DNA of 64,000 nt from Corynespora cassiicola (lineage: Eukaryota > Ascomycota > Dothideomycetes > Pleosporales > Corynesporascaceae): NCBI GenBank assembly GCA_022059125.1, contig JAEUWY010000001.1:248001-312000 (forward strand), written 5' to 3'. Positions 23,333 through 33,559 of this stretch are shown in pieces. How positions within the stretch are numbered: the stretch's first letter is position 1; the number at the start of each line of letters is the position of its first letter. The position numbers were made by a program, and so were the translations under genes. The notes below the pieces were generated by a model. That model made no database searches. It was not told the DNA's origin and saw nothing but the letters and a program-made list of their open reading frames with translations.

Positions 23333-25115
23333 TCATCGCCCGACAGCTTTCGCCCTTACCCAAAGCGGTGGCTTCTCCCAAAGGGCCCAAAACGCTTTCT
23401 GGTTGAAAAAAGACCCACGGCTCTCTTCGAAAAGCTCCAAGTCGAAGTGCCATAGCATCTTTACTGCAATCAGTCTCATCTCGTGAAGTGCCAAGCTATC
23501 CGTTGTCAACATCTCTCTTCAACATCCGACCATTACGGCACTTACTTTTTGCCGATACAGTTTCTAGGCCCATAGGAGAATGGCTGGAACATATCCCTGC
23601 GATCAGAAGCGTATTTCTCCGATTTGGGATCGTCAGTGATCCAACGCTCGGGGACGAACAGGGCCGGATCCTTGAAATTAAGTGGTGATCGGAACGCTGC
23701 ATATTGAGCTATAGACACCCTCGTCTGTAGCGCCAGTAGGTCTATTGAACCAGGGGCGAACACAGGAAGTAACTCTATTACCCCTTCTGGAAGAAATTCG
23801 CCGTTCAAAATGACGCCACCGTTGACCACTACGCGTGGCGGCCCTAAGGATATAGGAGGGTAGACTACAGGTGACTGTCAGTCTCTTAGATTCGTATTCG
23901 AGTTCTTCAACCTACGTCGCAACGACTCGTCAAAACATGCCGACAAATATTTCAGCCGTGCAATATTCTCGATTGTTAGTTCATCCTCGCTCTGGAAGGA
24001 ACCTCGTATTTCCTTGACCAGTTTCTCCATCTTTCCTGGATTCATCAAGAGGACATACGTCAAGCCAGACAACCTAGTCGCTGTCGTCTCAGATCCAGCC
24101 ACCATGAACAGATCGGCATTAGCCTTGACATCTTCCACATCAAGTGAGCCGCTGTCGTGCTGTGCCAACACCAGAGTCCAGAAATCGTTCTTCTCGGTAA
24201 CCTTACCCCTGGCCATTCGCTTCTCCACTAGATCACTAGTATAACTATACAACGCTTCCTCCTCATTGATTACTGATTTTGGCACGATCCAAGTAGCGAG
24301 GTGGCCAAGAAGAGGGTACTCCAAGAAGAGAGCTCGGAAAGTCGAACTCTCAAGACTGTTTGTAATGTGCTTGACCCAATCGTTGAGTTCCGAATTGTCC
24401 AGTAGACCGAGGTGTTCTCCAAAGGTCAGCTCACCGATCACGTCGAACGTGGTGCAATTGTACATCTTGACCGCATCAATCTTGGCTTGAGGGTCTTTTT
24501 CTGTCTCTCGGCGAATGTTTTCAATGAGCTTGTCCACATGTATTCGAATTAAGTCCTCTTGCAGTTTTAGCGATCTGTCTGAGAAGCCATGCGTGAAGAT
24601 TTTCCGCAGTTTCCCGTGTGCACCATCATCAAATGTACTTAACAGTGAATGCTTTCCACGTATATTGGGAACATAAAAGCCTGGATCTTTCATTGCGAAC
24701 GCTTTCTTGCCTCCTGCCCTGTGTCCGTATATGTCTTTCCACGCCTGAGGGTGGAGTGTCGAGATTCGCGAGGGTGATATGCGTACTGTTTCGCCATACT
24801 GGTCATGTATCTTCTGAATATAGTAGACAAGGTCACCGGTGACCCATGCGTGCCAGCAGGCTAGCTCGGTAGCTCGGGAGAGGAACGGCCCGGGATACTT
24901 GGAGATTGGGTGGAAGTAGAGGCTGTAAATGGTTTGAGTAACTAGCGTAAGGACAAATATAATTTTTACACGTCAGATCTGATAGCTGTACTGGCTTAAG
25001 AGTTGAATGACTGACAGAGTATGAGCACTCCTGCTATAAGCGTCTCAGGCTTTTCCACAAGGTACGACTTTTCAACATTTATTCGAAGCTGAGTGTCGAT
25101 GGTTTCAAGTCCCAT
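23333..25115 (-). CDS. Cytochrome P450 monooxygenase, intact
   Basis: Five exons (25016-25115, 23916-24941, 23782-23864, 23546-23724, 23333-23495) join without a stop into 516 residues starting MGLETIDTQLR. An N-terminal membrane helix (TLIAGVLILFTQTIYSLYF) precedes the proline-rich hinge HPISKYPGP. Core motifs are complete: oxygen-binding I-helix FMVAGSETTATRL, ExxR as ESLR, PERW, and the heme loop PFSYGPRNCIG with the Cys ligand. The overall pattern resembles fungal CYP65-like enzymes of the trichothecene C-15 hydroxylase kind, anchored in the ER. The substrate cannot be told. All four introns have GT donors and AG acceptors. It is undamaged although repeats and relics lie on both sides, suggesting selection. 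It may belong with the tailoring genes at 28-40 kb. Confidence 0.92.
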
Positions 25116-25564
25116 ATCTACAAACACTTCGAGGATATGGAAAGTGAGTAATTTAACAAACTTGCAATATGGTCGTGATCGAATTGATGTTCTGTGGGCC
25201 GTATCTTCTAAACCCCATGCAAAATCGACGGACCCCGGAAACCCCGATTGCTACGAATGCCAATATCAAAAGTTACCCCGAAGGCCGATTCACATGCAAA
25301 GTTTCATAATACCTAATGGCAGCTGAGCCCGTTTCTCTATACCTCCGAATGTCCGAGTGTTGGCGTGAAGACTCTCGGAAGGCTTGGCTTTCCGAGCGAG
25401 CGGGGCTCGGAAGTCAACATCACCTGTCAAGTTTCATGTTTATGGCACCGAGATACCGCAGGAGTTGAATTTGGACCATTAAAAAGCTCTGTGTGGCTAT
25501 GTTTCCAGAGGACAAATTTTTCAATAATGGGATCTAAAGTATATGTGTGTGGGGAAGAAGAATG

Positions 25565-25714
25565 AAGACTGAGTTGATTGCTATAGATAACTACCGCTCT
25601 GTACTTATATCCTCCATGGACTAGGGTCTGTCTGAAGTGCGTGGGATGGTAGGTTTCATATACCAAAAGCAAACATACCACAACGATGCTAGTCAGGTGA
25701 AGGCCAACAAAAGT
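25565..25714 (-). repeat. ~135-bp inverted repeat, left copy
   Basis: Its reverse complement matches 27515-27645, sharing TTGTGGTATGTTTGCTTTTG, CACTTCAGACAGACCCTAGT and CCATGGAGGATATA. The two copies enclose about 1.8 kb containing the ~690-bp repeat. They may be ends of a small non-autonomous element, but no target-site duplication was seen. Confidence 0.75.
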
Positions 25715-26405
25715 CAACAGCGGAGGCTATAGTAACCTCTTGCACAATCCAGAGTCTTTGAAACCAGGGTCTCTGAACTATACGATAACAACGTATTCAG
25801 AAGATCGGTATGGTTAAAGGGCTACATTGCATAGACTAATGTATTCACCTTATCTTGGAGGCCATCCGTGCTGCTTTTCAGAATCATGGGTAGGCGATCA
25901 GTAAGGAGCAAGTTTTAGGCTTTTGAATTGTATTTTCTCATATAATCACCAGATCCAGGCTATACGATGATTCCTCTTTTGACAGTTGTGCAGGACAGAA
26001 AAGCCCCTCTCCCTTGGTCTCGAGATGTGGATCCACAGAATTCGCGGCACTGTCTTTCTGTAAATGCTCGGATCGTAATCCGCGCATTCCGCGCTCCTGC
26101 CAATTGTCTTTTCTCCACAATGCGTAGTGCGCCCAGATGAGGGTTGGCACGGTCGTACTAACAGGGCCGAAAAGAGCCGCCGGAAGCCATCGTAGTGCCT
26201 GCGCCACATATCGGATGCATTTAAGCGCACTTGATGATCACCCCGCGCGAGCCTCGCGCTACAGTTCGCGTTCGGTTTCCGGATGTAAAGCGAATCCGAA
26301 GACATGGCTGGACGGCAGATTTTTAGACCGAGCACTCCAGGTAAGGACCCTGTTCATGTGCATCTCCGCAAACTATTCCGTCTATTGGCAGGATCTTCCT
26401 GCACG
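25690..26405 (-). repeat. ~690-bp repeat, copy 1 (inverted relative to 40.2 kb copy)
   Basis: It is almost base-identical to the reverse complement of 40231-40920. Two overlapping minus-strand frames (129 and 89 codons) are identical in both copies. Neither gives a recognised protein. At its 25.69-25.80 kb end it carries about 60 bp of HET-domain coding sequence (RPWFQRLWIVQEV). So the unit is a segmental copy that includes the edge of a HET gene. Confidence 0.85.
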
Positions 26406-27514
26406 TACTTGAGCTAGGGTAGCACATTTGCTCTAATCATCTTCGCCACGTTTTGTGTATCGACAAGAAGCCGACAGGTCCGAACATGAACTTATTCTCG
26501 GACTGTGCTGATAAGACATACATCAAATAACTGTTGGGCATCAACAAAATGTGGTGTGAACATTACGAGGGTTGAAGGGGGCTTGAGGGCTTTATTCACG
26601 CGTTCTCACGTCCGAGCGCCCGCGCATCGTGCTTTTCCCCAAGCCCCTGCTATTGTATGCAAAATTGGCACTTTTTCCGAACGATGTGGTGCTATATTGC
26701 CCCTTGTTTCTCTTTCAACGTAAGTGGGGCTGCCTGTAAGACACATGGGCTATACTGACGATCCCTTGGTGTTGAGGTGCACACATGGCTCTAAGAAGGG
26801 CCTCCATATCGGCAAAGAGCGTGCTTGCCGATGTGATGCGTCGTCGGTTGACAAACTCGCGACAGGCGGCCCGGAGGGCATGAAGACGCTGGTAAATGTC
26901 CCAGATTAGCGGCTTGAACATAGTGAGACTGTGATTATGGAGGGAGGAAGAGAGGGAGGAGAGGAGGCTGGGGGCGCTAAAGTAGCCGCCAGCGAGGGTG
27001 GTGGTGTCGTGGATGAGGAAGCAACGCCAGTTGCCGGGCAGAATTTGGAGCCTGCTATCATTGACTTACTACAGATTTCTTCGCCAGTGGTCTTTTTGCC
27101 GCTAATAGTTACACTAGATTATGAGTTTACTTTTACATTCAGATTACGCGTTAATATGAAATACCGCTGGCAAGCGCTCCACGTACTTTGAACGGTAGGA
27201 GCTTGTCCTCGGCGATCTAGAGAATGTAGGGATGGGCATGAGTGAGATTCGAACTTCTGAAATAGGCGAAAGATTATTTGGATAGCTGAAGAGAATTATA
27301 CGGCATCGCTTCGATTACCGTAAGGCGTTATGGACGGTCCAGCCCTTTGACGACCCTAATTTTGCTGTTGGAGCTGCCATTTCTGACGCCATGGACGTAT
27401 GTTAGAAGCGTTACCCACAACTCAACTGCATGGACGCAAGTCTTGAGATTCTACTCATGTGAGGCTAAAGGGCGCGCCTTACCAGGCGATAGATCAGCAA
27501 TGGAGCTATGTTGG
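26406..27514. other. Spacer without a supportable gene
   Basis: A 68-codon minus ORF at 26715-26921 and a Gly/Glu-rich plus ORF at 26931-27191 are unassigned and probably chance. A GATTCGAACTTC string near 27246 is tRNA-like but does not fold. Confidence 0.35.
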
Positions 27515-27645
27515 TCTTCACGTGACTAGCGTAGTTGTGGTATGTTTGCTTTTGGTATAGGAAACCTATCATCCCACACACTTCAGACAGACCCTAGTCC
27601 ATGGAGGATATATGTAAAGAGCCGTAGTTACCTATAGTAAACAAG
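27515..27645 (+). repeat. ~135-bp inverted repeat, right copy
   Basis: Reverse-complement partner of 25565-25714. It lies about 340 bp upstream of the sterol methyltransferase homologue, so it may overlap that promoter. Confidence 0.75.
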
Positions 27646-27982
27646 CCAGTTCTCAATGTCCTTCCCCACACCCGTACTTTAGACAAGAAATTCTAGTAGC
27701 ACTCGGGTGGCGGGTAAACTAAGCGCCGATGGTCCACCGCAGTTCTGGCCAATCATGGGCCGCTCTATACGGTCATCTTTGATAGGGGCTTCCTGGTCTA
27801 ATGCTCCTGCACTGGCCTTTTCACTTTGTCAAAATGCTCAGCTTCCCACTTTGTTGTCCTGTTCCGTCACAATTGCTAATTGCCCAGCAATTCACATTTC
27901 TACGTGTGGTTCCTGTGCTTTAGCTTACTCCGTTTGTTCTTCACACATTCTACAATATCTAAAGGTTTCAACAACAGCGAGA

Positions 27983-29216
27983 ATGTCTCCAATTGCCCTC
28001 GAGAAGGAAGACCATGCCCGGGATGCTGCCTTTAACAAGGCCATGCACGGTAAATCTGCCGCTATCGAGAGCAGCATGCGCGCCATGTTGCAGAAAGACA
28101 GATCTGCGCAACAAGCTGCTGTAGAGGAGTACTTTAAGCACTGGGACAAGTCTGCCGACGAGGAGACCGAGGAGACACGCAAGGTAGACCCTCTACTCTG
28201 CTCCTGGTTTTCATATGCTCATATTCCTCTAGGCTCGCCGAGACGAGTATGCCACCCTCACCAGGCATTACTACAACATCGCCACTGATCTGTACGAGTC
28301 TGGCTGGTGCCAGAGCTTTCACTTCTGCCGCTTTGCCTATGGCGAGCCCTTTCACCAAGCTATCGCTCGCCACGAGCACTACCTGGCTCACATAATCAAC
28401 ATTAAGGAAGGCATGCGCGTGCTCGACGTTGGCTGCGGTGTTGGAGGACCCGCGCGCCAGATTGTCAAGTTCACTGGTGCCAACGTGATCGGCCTAAACA
28501 ACAACGACTACCAAATTGAGCGTGCCGCTCACTATGCTGCGAAGGAAGGCCTTTCGGATAAACTCAAGTTCACTAAGGGAGACTTCATGGTACAGAACCC
28601 TGCTTCCGTGCTCCGTGCAGCACTAACGGCTTACTAGCAAATGTCGTTCCCTGACAATTCATTCGATGTCGTCTATGCCATCGAGGCCACAGTTCATGCC
28701 CCATCGCTTGAAGGCGTCTACAACGAGATTTTCCGCGTCCTGAAGCCTGGAGGTGTATTTGGTGTCTACGAGTGGGTCATGACCGAGAAGTACGATAACG
28801 ACAACCCCCACCACCGTGAGATTCGTCTCGGGATCGAGGTTGGTGACGGTATATCTAATATGGAGAAGGTAGATGCTGCTGTCAGGGCCATGAAGACGGC
28901 GGGCTTTGAACTGGAGCACCACGAGGATATGGCGAACCGTGACGACCCCGCCCCCTGGTATTGGCCAATTTCAGGTGATGTCAAGTACATCAGCACTATT
29001 GGTGATGTCTTGACTATCTTGCGCATGACTAAGCTTGGCCGTGGGATCGTGCACAAGCTTGTCGGCGCTTTAGAGACCATTGGTCTCGCCCCTGCTGGCA
29101 CACAGAAGGCGGCAGACAACCTTGCGCTTGCTGCCGACTCCTTAGTTGCTGGAGCGAAGGAGAAGCTCTTCACGCCTATGTATCTTATGGTTGGCCGCAA
29201 GCCTCTTAATCCATAG
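27983..29216 (+). CDS. erg6: Sterol 24-C-methyltransferase homologue (Erg6 type)
   Basis: Exons 27983-28183, 28233-28589 and 28638-29216 encode 378 residues, close to yeast Erg6 length. Erg6 moves a methyl group from SAM to C-24 of zymosterol in ergosterol synthesis, at the ER or lipid droplets. SAM motif I is [13 protein letters not shown]. The family block [18 protein letters not shown] and the following [11 protein letters not shown] are present, as are [27 protein letters not shown] and the C-terminal sterol methyltransferase domain ending [13 protein letters not shown]. Intron signals are GTAGAC..CTAG and GTACAG..CTAG. The sequence is undamaged. Because it sits in accessory DNA it may be a second copy beside a core ERG6, perhaps acting on a specialised sterol or triterpenoid. 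I cannot check for another copy. Confidence 0.92.
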
Positions 29217-29973
29217 ATGACATTTTTATGCTGGTGCGTTTGCGTTTTTATTTATGTAGTTTTAGACACTTATATTCTACCTAGCTGTCGACGTTAGCCT
29301 GCAGCGGCTACTCTCTCTTTGACTCTAGACGGAGACCTATCGCCGCACTTTCAAGCATCGCAGTATTTGGTTGCACTATATGGTTTTAATCACCTCGATC
29401 GCGATCAGCCGAAGGAATAATGGGTACACGCGTAATGGAGCATGGAGCATCCAGAGTAACCCTGGTGTTCGCGCAAAAAGAGCGTAGCTAGCAACAACAT
29501 GGATAACTCGATTGATCCTTCGGCCTTGCATGGCACGATACCAAAGGTGATGTTCAACATTTCGGAGAGTTAACGCAAAAGTCCATCGTCGCGCTGCAAG
29601 CTACGCCAGCTCAGAGAGAGGCCAAAGGCGAGCATACAAAGTCGGAGCTGAAACTGAAATGGCTAATCAAACCACAGCAGAGAGCTGATCAGTTTATTTT
29701 ATACGATCCTTTTACGATTGCATGAATATCCGCCGTCATCTTATGAGCCAATCGGACGCACAAGGAACCAAAACCCAATGTTTCCAAATCATGCACACAA
29801 AATTTACCCCTACAGGAGAGTAGCGTTTCGGCCTGCTCCGCCACTCTTTTATGTGCATGTGACTACAAATCCTGGTCCAAAACTTCGCATCTCACTTCCC
29901 CTAAAAAAACAGTACCCGACGACATGCTGAGTCCCCCCAGAAAAGGGCATCGGCGTTGTATAGGCTCTGCGAC
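29217..29973. other. Intergenic region
   Basis: The 3' flank of the methyltransferase gene and of the convergent membrane-protein gene. No coding frame was found. Confidence 0.35.
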
Positions 29974-30531
29974 CTATTGAGAACATTTGCTGGTTTTTTT
30001 GACCCTGTAACTTCCCAACCAATATGGCTTGACGAAAATGGCGTACAGTCGAAAGCATATGGCTACAGACATCGATACCACCTGGGTAAAGAAAACTTTT
30101 TGGATGTCCAGAACGTTGTCCTTCTTTAAGAATTCCCCCAAAATCAACGGAACCCAAACAGCCTCAAAGGCGGCTAGTGAAGCTTGCGCAATCTGCCTCC
30201 TCTCAATAGCGCCGTGGCGGTTGGGAATGGCGAGGATCATCGGAACAGTGGCAGCCATCAAGAATGCCCCGCCAAACCTAATGCACATTGGTAGTTCGGC
30301 GGATTGTGTGGTGGATATCTTTTCTGGAGCCATAGACTCGGCATTAAGAGGGAAAAACAGCGGTAAAAAGTCCAGTGGAGCGAGTATCATGAAAGCCGAC
30401 TGGGAAAGGTTCAAGACGGTTTCGAAGACCATCAAGCAGCGAGCAGTTTTTCCTGAGGAAGGGTCGATTTCGTGTAGGGTTTGAATGTATGGTACATCTT
30501 GCTTAGCAAAAGAGGGGGGTTCTTCCATCAT
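29974..30531 (-). CDS. Small four-helix membrane protein, paralogue 1
   Basis: A single-exon frame of 185 codons from the ATG at 30531. Hydrophobic segments lie near residues 40-60 (SAFMILAPLDFLPLFF), 85-105 (GAFLMAATVPMILAIP), 120-135 (AFEAVWVPLILGEFL) and 150-170 (VVSMSVAICFRLYAIFVKP), so four membrane helices are likely. The second half aligns with the protein at 32029-32520: PMILAIPNRHGAIERR against PMIRAIPNMPGAIELR, and VKPYWLGSYRVK against VRPEWLGRYRAK. The family is unknown to me. Small membrane proteins of this size occur in fungal metabolite clusters, so its place beside a methyltransferase and oxidases is suggestive. No damage is visible. Confidence 0.65.
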   Translation of the reverse strand: MMEEPPSFAKQDVPYIQTLHEIDPSSGKTARCLMVFETVLNLSQSAFMILAPLDFLPLFFPLNAESMAPEKISTTQSAELPMCIRFGGAFLMAATVPMILAIPNRHGAIERRQIAQASLAAFEAVWVPLILGEFLKKDNVLDIQKVFFTQVVSMSVAICFRLYAIFVKPYWLGSYRVKKTSKCSQ

Positions 30532-30829
30532 TGTTAAGGTTTGATTTATATTGGCAAGTAACAGATTGCTAGATGCTTTGCGCGTAGGAACAAAAGTACA
30601 AATGAGGAATGATTCAAAGTCTTGTAGGGCTTAGATCTTGCTTCTTAAATATTTTTGGAATGGATTGTCGTGATAGCTCCAGTGCAACCGGGAGCAGTCA
30701 GGGCCTCCTGCTGAAAATATGTAGAATTCGTCCGCCAACGGATTTAAGACAACAGACAGATGACACACATACTATTTTTAGACGGCCTCAAGATTATATA
30801 TGTATCAATTCGTAATTTCTAGGGCCTAG

Positions 30830-31510
30830 AACACTCGGCGCGAGGCTTTTTGCATGATAAAATTTTTACGACCGTGCGTTCATAATAGTAAGTTGAAAAG
30901 AGATATACATAACGTTAAGGATAAGCGAGTCGGCCGTACCAGCGTGCTAGCAATCCCTGAGTGCCCCGCTGCGAGCTCCGTACATCTCCAATATGTAACT
31001 AACAAGATAATCAAATAGCTTTTAAAAAACATTAATAATACTTACTTACATAACTGTTAAAAGTAAGTTGCTTTAAAGTCTATAATACGCTAGTTTTATA
31101 TGTAGTAACTCTTTTATACTATACTAAGTAACTAACCCGCTAAATGATCCATGTATTTCAACTATTAGCTTGATTCAAAATAGCTAACTCAAATTAAAAT
31201 AAGCATTGACAACTTATATTTTTATACTGAGCTTATAAAATTTCATACTTCTACAAAGTACTGTTAGTCTAAAACCACTTCTTGTAACTGCTATATAGGC
31301 ATAGCTAAAGATTCTAACTACTTTAGAGCTCAGATCGCAGTTTTATGTAACATATACATACATTTATATATGAATTTCTAGCACTAGTGTTGTATCTGCT
31401 TATAGGCGCAATATATATAGCTCTTGGATATTAAGAATATTTTACGTAAATTTAAAGTAGTAGTATTAAAGTCTGATATAGAGCCATATATACTTACACT
31501 GTGGTGGATT
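30830..31510. repeat. Strongly AT-rich island, probable RIP-degraded element
   Basis: Base composition shifts sharply to A/T with many TA dinucleotides and no coding frame. To the right (31510-31680) GC recovers, with repeated CACTTGAGCA/CTCGAGTGG motifs. This is what heavily RIP-mutated transposon DNA looks like, but the parent element cannot be recognised. Confidence 0.55.
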
Positions 31511-31683
31511 GACTGCGGGTTTGTGGAGTCACGTGATTTTACCCAAATGTCACTTGAGCACTAGGTCTGCGACCTTTGATAGGCTGTGGTTGTCATGAAT
31601 GATCTCTATTAAAAATTCTGGAGCTCTACTGCTCGAGTGGATACTACTCACTTGAGCAGTGGATCTAAGAGAATGGGCTTAGT

Positions 31684-31912
31684 TGTGGAATGTGACAATT
31701 CACTCAGGGTAACATTGTGCGATATTATGAGAACAGGAAGATCATGTTTTCAATATTGTTGAGGCTGGGTAGATGGGAGGCGAAGACGGCGATTACGTGT
31801 GCGCTACTCTTGAAGCAGACGCGCAAAACGTAAAGCATAACGTTATGGTTAGTTTAGTTAGCTGCATTTATGATCCTTGCTAACGAAAGTATTCAACATC
31901 TTACGTTCAGGC
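31684..31912 (-). repeat. 228-bp dispersed repeat, right copy of an inverted pair
   Basis: Partner of 13979-14206 in opposite orientation, 17.5 kb away. It ends about 115 bp before the start codon of the four-helix protein gene, so it overlaps that gene's upstream region. Confidence 0.8.
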
Positions 31913-32028
31913 ATACGGTCTTTCTCTTCAATGCAAACTTTTGCCCACTTTATAAATTCAGCCTACCGGTATTCAATCACTCTACCAACCTCCTAAAGCC
32001 AAATGCCACGAATAAAAAACGTGTCAAA

Positions 32029-32520
32029 ATGAATACCAACGCTTATACCAATGTTGAGATCGACCCGTCAACACCAGGCACAGTTGTGCGACTTGCACTC
32101 GCCATAGAGTCAGTCTACAACATCTCCCTAGCAATTCCGATGCTCTTCAACGCAAAAAAAGCCTGCGAAGATATGTTTTTAAACGCTACCACATCTGCGA
32201 CGCCTTCCGCAGGTTTCAATTTTCAACATTTCGGCATAGGCCTAGCCGCTATGACCTATCCGATGATAAGGGCAATTCCAAATATGCCCGGTGCCATAGA
32301 GCTACGGCGGACAACATACGAGATGTTGACTATGTTTGAGATTGTAGCTCTCCCGTTGTATTGGTACGTGAGCTCCCTTGGGGAGACTGCTACCGGAATT
32401 CCCAGCAATAAACTCTTGAAAATGGCCGTCGGCATGGGAATTGCATTGGGATTCAGGATCTTGGTGTTGTATGTACGCCCAGAGTGGCTAGGTAGATATA
32501 GGGCGAAAAGGGCGGACTAA
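32029..32520 (+). CDS. Small four-helix membrane protein, paralogue 2
   Basis: The frame from ATG 32029 gives 163 residues (MNTNAYTNVEIDPSTPG..). An upstream in-frame start at 31870 lies inside the dispersed repeat, so 32029 is preferred. Predicted helices: VVRLALAIESVYNISLAIPM, FGIGLAAMTYPMIRAIP, MLTMFEIVALPLYWYV and MAVGMGIALGFRILVLYV. It shares a PMIxAIPNxxGAIExR loop and the ending V(R/K)PxWLGxYR with the protein at 29974-30531. Both therefore come from one family of unknown function. It is undamaged, lies head-away from its paralogue and is about 1 kb upstream of the FAD oxidase on the same strand. Confidence 0.65.
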   Translation: MNTNAYTNVEIDPSTPGTVVRLALAIESVYNISLAIPMLFNAKKACEDMFLNATTSATPSAGFNFQHFGIGLAAMTYPMIRAIPNMPGAIELRRTTYEMLTMFEIVALPLYWYVSSLGETATGIPSNKLLKMAVGMGIALGFRILVLYVRPEWLGRYRAKRAD

Positions 32521-33559
32521 GTATGTTTCTACTATGCTGTACGTACAATTTTTCTTGTTTCCGCCTGACCTTATGTTCTATACTTCTAGCTTCCCCCCTC
32601 TCTTCCCCAAGTCTTGAATTAGATAGATGTTACTATTTAACCGCCTTGGTAACATAAAAATTTTTTCTTGGAGTTTCCAAGGGCTTTGGCTGAGAAATAA
32701 GGAAAGGAGAGGTGTGGTCTTGGCAGAAATGCGCAGCTCGGTGTCGAAACATGTCACGCATAATTGTGGCTTTGTTTAAGCCTTTTCTAGATAGGATAGG
32801 GAAATTCCCGGGATAGGAGATGCTTGCGAGACCAACTAGTCTCTAGGTAATGTTAATAGACCTAGCTAGGCGAACCATGTGAGATCGGCACTCCGTCAGT
32901 AAAGCGCAGGGGAACGACGTGGCAAGATTTACGGCACAGGCAGAAGAAACTACGTGTGGCCATGAATACGGATACGCTGGTGGAAAAATTAACCCTCCAC
33001 GGAAGACCTTGCGGATTCGGACCGCATAAACTTCTTTTGGCACCAGTGGCAGGAAACGTCGTCACCTGAGCCGCGAATTCTAACCTCGCGAATCTGGTCG
33101 AGCATCTACAGTGACGTAAAGCCGGCTCCGGCGGTAAAAACTCCTGTTGACCCGTCTGTCGTTTAGGGTTTAGACCATGGCTAGGGCAAGCACTATTGAC
33201 GCAGGGGGTGAGAAATACATGCCAAGTTGCCGTGCAACATAGGCCGAGACTTGTCTTGTACTGATTTTCCTTGATTAGAAAACGTAACCGGGAATAATTC
33301 GGAACGTAAGTCTTGACATTGCACTGGTTTATTACAGTTCAGTGAAGGTGATTGGTGCTATATCTGGGTCTGATTCGTAACGACATGACTCTGGCTAATG
33401 CCTTTGACTTCTTTTGGGTGAAATCCATGTTGCGATATTCAAAATTTCATAATGCGAATGCGAATGCGAATGACATTGGACATTATATATTATGGACATC
33501 GAGTAGTGGTCAGTGGTATCCTGTAGTCACCATCCTGTATTTCACCCCTAATCAACAGA
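32521..33559. other. Intergenic region upstream of the FAD oxidase
   Basis: No supported gene. At 32860-33065 the minus strand has short Cys-rich frames that do not complete a zinc finger. A four-unit GCGAAT microsatellite lies near 33455. Confidence 0.35.

Noticed and set aside
25427..25717. 96-codon minus ORF as N-terminus of the P450
   Set aside because: The P450 already has a complete N-terminal anchor and ATG at 25115; this ORF lies on the inverted repeat.
27240..27330. Possible tRNA (GTGAGATTCGAACTTC resembling a T-loop)
   Set aside because: The T-stem bases do not pair and no acceptor or anticodon stem can be drawn.
32860..33065. Possible C2H2 finger relic on the minus strand
   Set aside because: Isolated Cys pairs without properly spaced His residues in the same frame.
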